From Glandiceps talaboti (lineage: Eukaryota; Hemichordata; Enteropneusta; Spengelidae), in contig NC_135561.1 of the NCBI RefSeq assembly GCF_964340395.1, positions 4,093,001 through 4,157,000 on the forward strand: DNA of 64,000 bases. The letters are read 5' to 3'. Both the position numbers and the translations under genes were made by a program. A model generated the notes under the pieces. The model saw only the letters and a list, made by a program, of their open reading frames with translations, was not told the origin of the DNA and searched no databases. Positions within the stretch are counted from its first letter, which is position 1; each line of letters opens with the position of its first letter. Below, in pieces: positions 54,701 to 64,000 of the stretch.

Positions 54701-55791
54701 TTTCAGCTACATTTTACCCCCCCCCCCCCCCCCCCTTCCAATCACATTAAGTCACAGCAGGAATCAACAATACCTTTATACATTCATCTGATGTTTTCAC
54801 TCAACAGATTCAATGCTTTAGCTGCAGTGTGTTTTGTTCAAGCCTGGATGATGTGGAATTTCATCACTTTCCAATTGAAACGTCGTCGCGAATTCCTTGC
54901 TACCGTGGTTACCAAAAAGAAGGCACCAGCCAAACAGAAAGAAAAGAAGACTAAGAAGGAAGACAGTGAGTCATTCATTAATATCTTTTTGTCACAGCTT
55001 GAACTAGACATTATGTAATGTATAGGAATACTATCCCAATATCTTCCTGGTTCCTACAACATAGCGTGAACTAGGCATGAATTAGTACAGCACTGAAATG
55101 TCTTCCTGTTTCCTACAGTCAGCATAGCTTGAACTAGACATGATTTAGTACAGCTCTGAAATATCTTCCTGGTTCCTACAGTCAGCATAGCTTGAACTAG
55201 GCATGAATTAGTGCAGCACTGAAATATCTTCCTGGTTCCTACAGTCAGCATAGCTTGAACTAGGCATGAATTAGTGCAGCACTGAAATCTTTGGTATTGG
55301 TTATTGAATGTTTCCAGGATTACAAAGCTAAATATCAAACTCAAAATCCAGGATCGCTAAGTATGATAAATATTACAGTATAACTCAATGGGTAAAGGTA
55401 TATTTACTTTGCAATATGTGTAAAAACTGTATATTTCATTGTCTATTAATATCCCTTACCTTCAGATTTTCTGTGTTATCGTCCTATGCCCGATCTTTCT
55501 TGCTCGCCAACATTGAGCTCTTTTGATCGTTGTGTTCTCACACCGTTTTCCATTGAATATTCACTGACTATTTCTACTCTGCACCTAAAGTATAGATATC
55601 TACTTAACCACTACAAGTTGTATTCTTAGTGTACTACCAGCATCATAATGTCTTATTTTTGTCCAGGTAGAAAGAAACGGGAAGAAAGAGAACTAGACTC
55701 TGAAGATGAAAGTTACCTTCCTGAAGCTGATCAGAAAATCCGAAGTGAGCAGAGGGGAATGAAAACTCGATCTCGATCTAAGAAGAATTAG
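45926..55791 (+). CDS. TRAM1: TRAM1 orthologue, translocating chain-associated membrane protein
   Basis: Eleven exons: 45926-46054, 47131-47194, 48052-48170, 50160-50276, 51380-51469, 52067-52120, 52881-52951, 53851-53961, 54523-54666, 54808-54965, 55667-55791. All have AG/GT borders and consistent phases; 1,182 nt, 393 residues, near the 374 of human TRAM1. The N-terminus [20 protein letters not shown] with [14 protein letters not shown] is the TRAM signature. An N-glycosylation site NIT at residues 58-60 sits where human TRAM1 has one. [20 protein letters not shown] and the TLC-type helices follow, then [16 protein letters not shown] and a basic tail [16 protein letters not shown] to [13 protein letters not shown] lies in the ER membrane beside Sec61 and helps insert nascent secretory and membrane chains. 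ATG 45926 is chosen because it aligns with the family start; an upstream in-frame extension lacks ATG. TRAM1 versus TRAM2 cannot be fully separated, but similarity favours TRAM1. Confidence 0.95.
46379..46437. repeat. (GTT)n microsatellite in TRAM1 intron 1
   Basis: GTT/ATT triplet run. The rest of intron 1 (46055-47130) is AT-rich without other signal except 46798-46836, which resembles 62492-62530. Confidence 0.9.
47674..47797. mobile_element. Dispersed repeat, copy 1, TRAM1 intron 2
   Basis: GGTATTTGCATGA, GCAGCAGAA, AAGCATGAGTG, ATACCCCTGAGTACCCACAC and GGGGTTCTGTTAT are shared in the same order with 50510-50672. The upstream part 47580-47675 resembles one arm of the fold-back at 7687. 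Class unknown. Confidence 0.65.
48318..48510. repeat. (CAGA)n then (CATA)n microsatellites
   Basis: Two adjacent tetranucleotide runs in TRAM1 intron 3; another (CAGA)/(TAGA) run at 48715-48803. Confidence 0.95.
48980..49090. repeat. 33-bp tandem repeat, about 3.5 copies
   Basis: ATCAATACATGATACCC with CTTTAGTATGTAATCC; TRAM1 intron 3. Confidence 0.88.
49440..50092. repeat. 40-bp minisatellite, about 16 copies
   Basis: TATAGTTTAGTAGACGAACA followed by CGTTATGTACACTGCACTGT. Highly uniform with alternating G/A variants; ends 68 bp before TRAM1 exon 4. Confidence 0.97.
50095..50135 (+). pseudogene. Decayed partial copy of TRAM1 exon 4
   Basis: GTATGTATCTTACTAAAGTG, AAACCTTCTAACTTTATT is about 85-90% identical to exon 4 from GTATGCATCTTTCTAAAGTG (50173 on). 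It lies 65-75 bp upstream of the real copy, between the 40-bp array and the acceptor. Confidence 0.8.
50341..50412 (-). mobile_element. Probable retroposon 3' tail
   Basis: (CAAT)n followed by TTTATATAGCGCCTG and AAAGGCACTTTACAGG; the TATATAGCGC...GCACTTTACA pairing is a recurrent tail motif of short retroposons in many animal genomes. No body recognised. Confidence 0.5.
50510..50672. mobile_element. Dispersed repeat, copy 2, TRAM1 intron 4
   Basis: Partner of 47674-47797, with an extra GTGTCCCCTGTGG segment that is itself duplicated at 50487. Confidence 0.65.
50673..51379. other. TRAM1 intron 4, remainder
   Basis: A short direct repeat of CATCAAGTAGATATAT near 51270 and 51310; nothing else recognised. 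Confidence 0.5.
51768..51941. mobile_element. MITE, copy 2 (TRAM1 intron 5)
   Basis: ACTGTAAACC at the left and GGTTTACAGT at the right are exact inverted ends. The core AAGAATGCATTTTAGTCACT, TTTTTGTTTTCCAG matches 11181-11456. Confidence 0.82.
52121..53850. other. TRAM1 introns 6 and 7
   Basis: Apart from exon 7 (52881-52951), no repeat or other gene recognised. A two-copy phrase TTCTGAGAGTTTGTTTGCAA lies near 53600 and 53697. Confidence 0.5.
54010..54245. repeat. ~33-bp tandem repeat, about 7 copies
   Basis: CCCATCCCAGATAGGTCAAT, ATCAAATATATT with substitutions; TRAM1 intron 8. Confidence 0.88.
54435..54513 (+). pseudogene. Relict copy of the 5' part of TRAM1 exon 9, with acceptor
   Basis: AATAG followed by GTTTGTTACCTTGGCAAC copies GATAG/GTTTGTTGCCTGGGCAAC of the real exon 88 bp downstream, and similarity continues through GGTTTACTACT to TTTTATGTTCT; about 78% over the first 46 nt. 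In the exon frame it reads [18 protein letters not shown] then stop, against [18 protein letters not shown] in the real exon. Confidence 0.85.
54713..54735. repeat. Poly(C) tract
   Basis: About 23 C in TRAM1 intron 9. Confidence 0.9.
55030..55300. repeat. 63-bp tandem repeat, about 4 copies
   Basis: ATCTTCCTGGTTCCTACAGT, CAGCATAGCTTGAACTAGGC, ATGAATTAGTGCAGCACTGA. It begins about 65 bp after the exon 10 donor; the GCTTGAACTAGACAT phrase also occurs right after that donor. Confidence 0.93.
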
Positions 55792-56581
55792 AATTGCAAA
55801 TTTGTAAATTAAGATTTGATGATTTCATGGCTTGATTTGATAATGCACTGGGCGTTGTATGAAGTTGGTGAGTGTTCATATTTTCAACTCTTGGTGGCGC
55901 TGTGTACTATCGATTGATCTGGCCATGGTGCATTTAACATTTCGAAAAGGGGGATTTTCTGTAGCAAGGTATCATTTTCAGATACAGCAAGTCTTCCTTC
56001 ATAGTGGATAAAAAACTAAATTTTGGGCCAACTTTACTGCAACATCTTTCCTAAAGATACTTCATATATGTAGGTATAGACCTCTAATGAGATATAGGAG
56101 TGTATTTCGCTTGGTGAAAAACTATCATTGATGACCTTTGAACCGGGATCTTCTCATCATCATTGGTGACCTTAACCACTCAAATAAAAAAAGAAAATGG
56201 AGATAAAAAAAATAACCACAGAAAGGTGTCCTCTAACGGACTCTTCCCAAGAAAGTTGCATTTCTATTAAAAGTAATGGAGTAAATTCTGTGTCAAAATG
56301 GCAACTTTTGACAACATTTTGTTGTAAAGATGATACACGTGTTGGTTAAATTGATTTCTCTTTCAAAACATGATGTATTTAGTTCTTTTTCCAGTTTTGC
56401 TTGTTCTCTTTAATGACAATTTAAGTTATAGAATTGTAGAAGTCAGTAAAGAGACTAGGAGAACTTGGTTCTTGTTTACAATAGTGAACTAAGCATGGAA
56501 TTCATGTTTGTCTTGTTGTAAACTATAAATGAATTCTATGTAGCCACCTTACTTTGATCAAAGGCTAAAATAAACTTGTAT
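55792..56581 (+). other. TRAM1 3' UTR, proximal
   Basis: Unique sequence following the stop codon, leading to an AATAAA at 56569-56574. Confidence 0.6.
56569..56574 (+). terminator. Candidate TRAM1 poly(A) signal
   Basis: AATAAA, 778 bp after the TAG. Further candidates lie at 59453-59458 and near 59674, so a longer 3' UTR is possible. Confidence 0.5.
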
Positions 56582-56688
56582 GTAGTCTGTAAGGTATGCT
56601 GTGACAGTGCGCCCTCACACATCAGTCAACCTCCTTTCATAGAATAGACTAGTGAGGGCAGAGTGACATAACAAATCTTAATGTCTAA
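56582..56688. mobile_element. MITE of the 14742/62573 family
   Basis: GTAGTCTGTAAGGTATGC to AATCTTAATGTCTAA with CGCCCTCACACATCAGTCAA inside. Flanks ACTTGTAT and GCTGTAT are a poor target duplication. It begins 8 bp after the proximal AATAAA. Confidence 0.8.
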
Positions 56689-56689
56689 G

Positions 56690-57085
56690 CTGTATGTAGC
56701 CTGGAATCCATGTTGTCCTGTCAGAAATGAAATTCCCTGTAGCTCCCTTGCTAGGTTTCCAGGCTATAGTAAAACAATCATTTAAATTATCCTGACAGTA
56801 AATTTTTCTGTAGCCCCGGAATCCATGTTGTCCTGTCATACTGTATGGATGTTGAGGTAATGTCAATCCTTGTGGATAGCTTGCTTTGATTCCAGGCTAC
56901 AGTTGGGATCATTTACTCGGGAATTGAATTTTTCCATAATCTGAAATCTATATTGTCCTATCATACAGTATTTTTTAAAAGAAATGTCATTCCTGTAGAT
57001 TCCTTGCTAGGATTCCAGTATACAAGGATCATTTAGCCTCAAATACTGTTTTCCATAGCCTGGAATCCATGCTGTTCAGTTCTGC
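56690..57085. repeat. Degenerate ~120-bp tandem repeat, about 3.5 copies
   Basis: AGCCTGGAATCCATGTTGTC, CTGTCA, then GATTCCAGGCTA and ATCATTTA recur with heavy divergence. CCTGGAATC and GATTCCAGG are complementary, so each unit can fold. Confidence 0.75.
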
Positions 57086-57262
57086 ATTGAAAGAAATTTG
57101 AATACATGTACAGTAATGATCACTAATAAAGTATTAGAATGAATGTAGATAGATATAATCAGTTATGGACAACTGAAGTTATAGTATTAGTATATTATAA
57201 AATAAATTATCAATACTCAGTTTATTATGGTAATTTATTATAGTGTATATTTCAATAGTAGT

Positions 57263-57772
57263 AGTCAATAGGGAACTTGTAATCCAGACTGAGCATGCTC
57301 AGACGCAAAGGACTATGGGATTTTCTGTGGTTATCGTAATACCTAGGTGTAGTATACCAGGGGTGTAGTACACTGTATACCAGGGGTGTAGTATACCCAG
57401 GGGTGTAGTATACCAGGGGTGTAGTACACTGTATACCAGGGGTGTAGTATACCCAGGGGTGTAGTATACCAGGGGTGTAGTACACTGTATACCAGGGGTG
57501 TAGTTTACCCAGGGGTGTAGTATACCAGGGGTGTAGTACACTGTATACCAGGGGTGTAGTATACCCACGGGTGTAGTATACCAGGGGTGTAGTACTCTGG
57601 TGCTACCAATAAGATAAACCTCCCACAATGCTCAGGGTGACTATGAATTGATCATTTGTGGTTAGAAACAATGTAACATTATTGTTTATAATACTAATTG
57701 ATTAGTATTTATTATCACATTTCCCATGATGCAACATTCAACATGACGGGTTTGCAAGTTCCCTATTAATAG
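57263..57772. mobile_element. TIR element containing its own minisatellite
   Basis: AATAGGGAACTTGTAA at the left and TTGCAAGTTCCCTATT at the right are inverted ends about 500 bp apart. Between them, 57340-57600 is a minisatellite of GTATACCAGGGGTGTAGTA phrases in a higher-order pattern (alternating ACACT and TACCC spacers). Confidence 0.8.
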
Positions 57773-60391
57773 CCGGATAGTATATTGGAGTGTTGATTGA
57801 ATGACAGTACAAGTATTGGTAAACCCCCATTACAGGGTACGGTCTTGGCAACCTTCATTCATTTAATACCATCATATAAATTATCAGATATTCTAACTGT
57901 TTGAATACAGAAATTTACAAACTCTGCAAATCTGATAAATTAAATTGATAATTTAGTGGACTTGTCTTGCATGTGAATGCATGCCATTTCTATTGGAGTG
58001 CAAAATTCCACTTTTGTATGATATCATTGTACGATCACTGTGTATGGAACAAACATCTTGTTTTTAGGGTTGTTTCGTCATCCTTTTTATAAAACGATGG
58101 ATGTACAAAACTGTACCCTTGAAACACTGAACCCTGTAAGATAGACTGTAGAATAGTTTCTACACTACTAAGTCACAGAATTCAGGGTTGTCATGCTTCA
58201 AAGTACACCACTTTATAAATTTCAAAAAGTAAGAACTTGCAGAAGAGCTCTATTTGTCTTACAAATTAAAAGTAGATATTTTGTTATGGCAATCATGTAA
58301 AACTATCGTCAAAATATTTGATATAGTCAAATCATGTATTCAGAACTATATGATTGTTAACTGTGTAGTTGGTAAAGTAAACTTGACATGTTCTGATATC
58401 TCTCCTTAATGTGTATTCAAGACTTTTTGAAATAATTCTGTCTACTCTAAATGTTAGCTTTATACTACTTATCATAATAGTGAGTATTATCTGCACTTTG
58501 TACACTGTAGGGTTTGTTAACCTGTTTCTAATTTTCTGTACGTCTTCTAAACAATTACTTCATCCTAAAGGGTCAAGATAGAATAAGACGTTGACTTATT
58601 CTCGACCAAACTACAGCAACACATCTATAGTATAAATATATGTGGAGTGAAAGACATGGTGTCAATCAAGAAACCTATGTGATAACATTCTGTTCCAGGT
58701 ATGAAGAATTAGTAGCCATCTTGTATTTTACCCATAATCCCTAGCAATGTCAAAGGTTGATCACTGAGTCAGTTTGTTAAAAGAAAAAGACTTAAATTTT
58801 GGAAGGAAAAATGAAAATTTTTCTATACATGATTCAGTATATATGCTTTCTTTTGATAGTTGTATAGAGTTGATCTTTAATTGCTCCTCAACTTTGACAT
58901 TTGACATACAAAGGGATTGTGGGAAATATCCAAGATGGCTGACATGATGTTTTCATACATATGTTCTACCATGTGTATATCTTAGTTTGACCACTGTAGT
59001 AAAGAAAACCAATGATTTCACATATGTCTGTTCATCACTTTAGCAAGGAGACATTATTTGTACTACTTGAACACTTCCGTAAATTAAGAGAATGAATAGG
59101 CACCCATTTTTTTCTTGTAAAGGCTTAAATTTTATCTTTTGTTGGGATATATATGTTTTGATAGAAAGGGACGGTAAAAAAAATAAAAAACAACAAATAT
59201 ATTTGACTTCTTTTTATCATATTGTATTTTTCTTGTTGATAGTTGTTGTCTAGTGATTTTTAGTCATTTTTTTAGAATTAGTTCCTCTCTTGCTTGTTCA
59301 CGGTGACTAATGTAGATAATTAGTTCACCATGTCCAAGAATGCTTATATATTGTGTTGTTTGGGTAGATTATTCCATTATGGAATAGGGAAGGTAGCATG
59401 CAATAGATAGACTCTTCCATTTGAAGATAGGTGATGTAGCTAAAGAGTTGGAAATAAAGTTTGTAAACCAGTACGCCTCTGAAATGACTGAATGATGATC
59501 TTTCAAAAATTAATTGTATTATTATGTGGATGAGTCATAGATATATTTATGATTTCAAAGTAGGAAATCTCAAAAAAAAAATCTAACTCGTTCTGTTTTC
59601 AATAATGTTATTTCTCTTTTAGCAATTAGTACTTTATGATAATTATTTTTGTTTTGAAAAATGTATGAAGTATCAATAAAATGTAGTTGTTATCACAGAC
59701 TCCTTTTGTTTATATATTTATTTATTTATTTATTCATTCAACTACTTGTTACCACAGGCTTTTGCCTATACCGGGGGTATATTCATTGGTGTAGGTGTAA
59801 TGGAGGAAGAATTTTCTATATTCTCAAAATCTTCGATGTGTAGAATCTGATGTGATGTGATGTGATGTGATGTGATGTGAAGTGGTGAATATTGCTTGAT
59901 TTCTTAATTTACCCTTGTTTCATTTGTTTATTGTCATTTGCTTTCGATTTTGATGTTCTGAGAATATCGCATCTGACCCTGCATAATGGAAAGTCTCGTG
60001 GGAAGGCAGCGATCACTCCCAGAACAATAAAATCTGAAACAAAATGACAATAAATGAAGGAAATAGAAATAAAGAAGTCAAGCAGTATTCACTACATGTA
60101 AATGTCAGAGGCAGCCATGTTGACCAAAATAGGTGACATGGATAGTATAAAAAACAGTATGATTGGATATTTGTTACTTGATAATGGCAACTTGCAATAT
60201 TTGGGAGCATGATGACCCTTCTGTCAAATCAGCCCTGCTGCAGTCTTGTTCATTCTACCAAGATTAGCCTCGATCCCTCCCTCCCCTCCCTCTTCCCTCT
60301 CTTACATTCCCCCTCACTCTTCTCTCTCTTGCCCCCCTCTCCATGCTAAAGAAACCTGACCACATAATGCTTCCAAAAAATCAAACTAAAT
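57773..60391. other. Convergent intergenic region TRAM1-SLCO
   Basis: AT-rich, non-repetitive except (GATGT)n at 59853-59880. AATAAA at 59453-59458 may end a long TRAM1 3' UTR. Short open frames at 59661-60210 are not convincing. Confidence 0.45.
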
Positions 60392-60397
60392 TTTATT
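60392..60397 (-). terminator. Candidate SLCO poly(A) signal
   Basis: TTTATT on +, AATAAA on -, about 675 bp after the SLCO stop codon; 60398-61071 would be its 3' UTR. Confidence 0.5.
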
Positions 60398-61071
60398 GCA
60401 CTATTGTAAATTCACACAAACATTGCACATAAAAACATCTACAATTAATTGTTTTGCAAACACTACAGGATTTTTGAGTCTTGTATGTTGTAAATAGCTT
60501 GATCGCTTTGCTTTGCTGCAAACTTGGCACTGTTTTAAACCCTTTCAAAATATTGGATTCTCGTGGAAAAGTTGGAAAAACTTGTCTGGGCATAAATTAT
60601 TGTCATAAACTTTTGTCTTTTATTGTTAAACCTGAAGTACAGATTACTTGCATTACAAGAACAAACTGCAGACACTACATTGGTAAGTTAGCATATCATA
60701 TCACTCTAAGAGCGATACCCTTTTACAGGGAAAGTATCAGTATAAAAAAGTCCAAAAACAAGAAATTCACTGTACTACTACTAGTACACAAACCAACACG
60801 TTTCAAAAAAAAAAAGAAAACTGTGAAATGGTCGCAAGCGGGCGCTGTTGTATAACGGCCCATAACGCTGTGTTTTTAATATTTACAGATCTTTACACTA
60901 CGGTTGAAGTTAGTTCCCGTGTCTTTTTTTTCATTAGACTCAGCCCCCACCCTGGACTCAGCACTAAAATGTAGCGAACAGAATTTACATAAATTGTACA
61001 TTTCGATTCCATATTTGTTTTCAAACTTCTACATCATCATCATCTACCAAATGTTTGTGAAACTTACAAAA

Positions 61072-63765
61072 CTAGACACTTGAAACTTTCACTTTGGGTG
61101 GAAACGTTGGAGTAGAAGAATCCTCTCTCCACCACCTTTGTTTCGGTGATTCGGGAATGCAGTGATTTACTTCAGCTTCAGTTTTAATCTCATTTGGCCC
61201 TTTGTCGTGTTTCTTTCCATCTTTGTCTTCGCCAAGCATAACAACTTCGAATCGAGTATTTCTGTATTTTGTCTGGTTATCCATGAACGGTATATCATCG
61301 TTCGTGTCACTGGCAACTCGACCTCCACTATCGGGGCCGTCAAGAACTACTTCTTTACGTTCATCTCGAGGCTTATATGAGTGTGGTTCAAGTTCTTTAA
61401 TAGTATACACATGGTAGTTTTTATCCTCCGTGTCCAGGTCATGTTCATGACTTTCCGCCAATCTTTCATCCTCAAACACCTCGTCTCTCTCATCTTTCCA
61501 ATCAGATGGGGCATCTGTTACATCTCTTTCAGGTTTTACATCTGGTGTGTAATTCTCGTTCAACTTTGCTGCTGTCGCAGCTGCACTGGCCGCAACAGCA
61601 CGACGTCTCTTCAATTTGTATTCTGCTTGGATAAAGGACGCTGTAGCCATGAAACAACAGAATGCAAGGAACTTTAAGGCAGCTGCCATTGTTAGGAAAG
61701 CATACCTGTACGATAAGATATCGTACGCCATACAGACATCACCTTCACCACATACCATATGACGTAAGAAACAGGTGGACTCAACCACTGACATCAATAA
61801 TAGGGGTGCAAGGATGAAACCTACAGGAAAGAAAAAAAAATATTGATATGACTCTAGATTGGCCGAATGTTGTCACTGATAAATATTATTTAGAACAGTA
61901 TAAGTGGCCATTATCATTATTTATATGCATTTGATGTTATCGGATCTTGAACTCAAAATACATAAACAGAAGAGAAATTATATCATTCATAAGCGAATTA
62001 ACGTTTATTAAGCATTGAAAACCTTCCTATTGTTCAAAGTATGGTAAGAAGTAGTCTTACTGCTCACTGTCAAGACGATCGAAGGTCGCTAGCGTGGGCG
62101 ACAGCCCGAACGGGTCTAGCAAAAGTTGAAAAATTCCTTTGAGCTAATTTACATCTTGTGGGCTGGGCAATGTATGCATACATGGTAATCTATTCAATAA
62201 CGCATGACCTCTCGATTGTGTGCCACTTTCAGAAACAGAGTGTTGAGAAGAAAGCCTGAGGTCTAGCAGCTAGATTAGGTAAGGAGGTGACTAACACTCT
62301 TTTCACTCTCTTGTATTACAGTGTAATATGGCCAATCACCATGATAAACAATGCCATGTGGTTTTCGTAGAGATTTGGAAGTCTTTCTTGTAATTTAAGT
62401 TGCTGTCTTCTGAGAAAGAGACTTAAACCAAATGACAAGTTTATTACATTTCTCAACTTGAAATAAAAAGTTCTCTTGGCGTGCGCCTTGGACGGTGCCG
62501 TAAAAGAGGCCGTGGTTTACGACGATGACTACCCTATCCCGGTATCCTATCAGCAGATGGATCTCCTCAGATGTAGTCTGTAAGGAACGCCGCGACAGGG
62601 TGCCCTCACACATAGGTCATAGAACAGGCCGTTGATGGCGTAGCGACACAACGTATCTTGCAGTGTGCCTCAGATGTAAACGCCTATGATATATATGATT
62701 TTTAATTATTTTACAGCAGTAACTTACCGAATATGTGCATAAACATGTATTCAACAGCCACGCTGATTGATCTATCTTTTTGCGGCATCGTTCTGAAATA
62801 TGGTGAGGAAAGGGAATGGAATCACAGTCACTTATGAGCTAATATTCTATTCCAGGATGACAATATACAATTCTAGGATGATCATAATACAAAATAATGA
62901 AGTTATTACGTATTTACGAATATTCAAAAAGTTACTGTCACCGGTGATTGCACCGGAAAGTGTACATGTAGTATTTTCCGATGCAATCACCGTCACATTT
63001 TCCAATGCAATCACCAGTGACGGTACTTTTTTGAATATTCGTGGTCATTATTTTGCATTATGATTATCCCAGAATAGTAAATTATCATCCTGGATTAGAA
63101 TATTAGCTCACAAGTGACTGTGGGTAGAAGAAAGTATTTTTACGTTAGTTTACTTTATGTTACCACGACTTTGGACAGACTACAGACTGTGACTATGACG
63201 TAACTAGTAACGTTTAGATTCGATTTGTTAGGTAACTCCAGGACTATGTCCGAATGTCGCATAATTCCAGAAATAGTATATGTAGTCACAGTCTTGTCGT
63301 GTCTTGTCTTGAAATGTATCATGTTATGTTGTGTTGTGTTGTGCTGTGTTGTGTTGTGTTGTGTTGTGTTGTGTTACGTTGTGTGTTATAATACATTTGC
63401 TCTTCACCCTTCATTATTGGGTTTTTCGGATTTTTTTTTCAAAACACAAAACTCACAGTCACCAATATGCATAGTCTTCTTTTATATTGATATCATAACC
63501 TAGGTAAACATGCATCATATAATACAATAATTAAAACAGATATATACAAGCTTAAGAGCAATGATGTAATTTAATACCTTAGCACCAACATAATTGCTGG
63601 AATCCATGGTATATTACTGGCAAAACAGGCAATGCCGAAAAACGTCACCGTGAAAGGTAATATACTAGCACAATGATTGTCACATACACCTCCATGGACG
63701 TAAAAATTATCAACGTCGCTTTCATCGGGTAAAGTTTCACCAACGCATGTACAGTTGGAGTATTT
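61072..63765 (-). CDS. SLCO/OATP organic anion transporter, C-terminal three exons (partial)
   Basis: Exons 63765-63578, 62792-62728 and 61820-61072 join in phase (1,002 nt). Earlier exons lie beyond the window. The first encodes the end of the Kazal-like extracellular loop, YSNCTCVGETL with GGVCDNHC, then helices ending WIPAIMLVLR. The second gives TMPQKDRSISVAVEYMFMHI, the OATP pattern of a short loop with RS before a helix. The third begins GFILAPLLLMSVVESTCFLR, HMVCGEGDVCMAYD, the Cys pair and YD-R-Y that precede the last helix, then a last membrane span and KLKRRR. The remaining ~165 residues form an acidic, disordered cytosolic tail ending SSV. OATPs move bile salts, hormones and other organic anions across the plasma membrane; the substrate is unknown here. 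SSV fits a class I PDZ-binding end, as seen in several OATPs. Confidence 0.85.
61821..62572. other. SLCO intron, 3' part
   Basis: No element recognised except a 38-bp stretch at 62492-62530 similar to 46798-46836. Confidence 0.5.
62573..62667. mobile_element. 95-bp MITE with perfect 8-bp target duplication
   Basis: Flanked by CCTCAGAT at 62565-62572 and 62668-62675. Begins GTAGTCTGTAAGGAACGC and ends CGTATCTTGCAGTGTG. Same family as 14742-14837. Confidence 0.92.
62823..63122. mobile_element. Fold-back element in SLCO intron
   Basis: CACAGTCACTTATGAGCTAA, TATTCTATTCCAGGATGA at the left is answered by TCATCCTGGATTAGAATATT, AGCTCACAAGTGACTGTG at the right. Inner arms share TATTCAAAAAGT / ACTTTTTTGAATA. 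The centre has three GATTGCA(C/T)CGG / GCAATCACC phrases. Confidence 0.85.
63123..63577. other. SLCO intron with (GTGTT)n
   Basis: GTGTT pentamer run at about 63325-63383; otherwise unremarkable. Confidence 0.6.
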
Positions 63766-63910
63766 CTGGAAGAAGATAGAATAGTAACTTTTACTTTTTA
63801 GTTTTTTGTCTTACATCGATAACATATTTTAATGATTGAGAACCGGAGAACGTTTGAAAATCTAATTATCATAATTGTCCAATCGTAATGAATGTACATA
63901 TAAATCTGCC

Positions 63911-63911
63911 A

Positions 63912-64000
<89 letters not shown>
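63911..64000. repeat. (CTGT)n microsatellite running off the window
   Basis: Uninterrupted TGTC/CTGT tetranucleotides to the last base. Confidence 0.97.

Overview
The window is AT-rich genomic DNA from an invertebrate animal: short exons with GT-AG introns, vertebrate-like bilaterian gene families, tRNA-derived SINEs, many small terminal-inverted-repeat elements, and an extreme load of mini- and microsatellites. I cannot name the species. AT-rich third codon positions argue against the GC-rich coding sequence I associate with Branchiostoma; a hemichordate or a lophotrochozoan would fit. No virus-like element, RNA gene cluster or CRISPR array was seen.

Four protein genes account for essentially all convincing coding sequence. 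(1) The 3' end of an SLC5-family sodium-coupled transporter, + strand, exons at 308-408, 522-652 and 1122-1247. (2) A complete-looking ZMYND8 orthologue (PHD-bromodomain-PWWP-coiled coil-MYND chromatin reader), - strand, 16 coding exons from ATG 39296 to stop 8914. They join in phase to a predicted 1,330 residues. (3) A complete TRAM1 orthologue (ER translocon-associated membrane protein), + strand, 11 coding exons from 45926 to 55791, phase-consistent, 393 residues. (4) The 3' end of an SLCO (OATP) organic-anion transporter, - strand, exons 63765-63578, 62792-62728 and 61820-61072; the rest lies beyond position 64000.

SLC5 and ZMYND8 converge tail to tail at 1.25-8.9 kb. ZMYND8 and TRAM1 are head to head, and an NRF1-like and an ETS-like site lie just upstream of the TRAM1 start. 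TRAM1 and SLCO converge tail to tail at 56-61 kb. The genes do not form a pathway: one reads chromatin, one assists protein translocation, two are transporters.

The most striking structure is not a gene. In three of the four genes, tandem repeats are built from exon-intron boundaries. In ZMYND8, four separate minisatellites or tandem duplications (11.96-14.23, 17.40-17.81, 19.19-19.68 and 20.58-20.74 kb) each carry a copied exon edge with its splice donor or acceptor, so dozens of decoy splice sites lie next to the real ones. SLC5 has a related array at 621-824, and TRAM1 has decayed single copies of the starts of exons 4 and 9 just upstream of the real exons.

The rest is intron and intergenic DNA with fold-back and terminal-inverted-repeat elements (including one inserted inside another with an 8-bp target duplication), three SINE copies of one family, and many simple arrays. 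These are listed individually.
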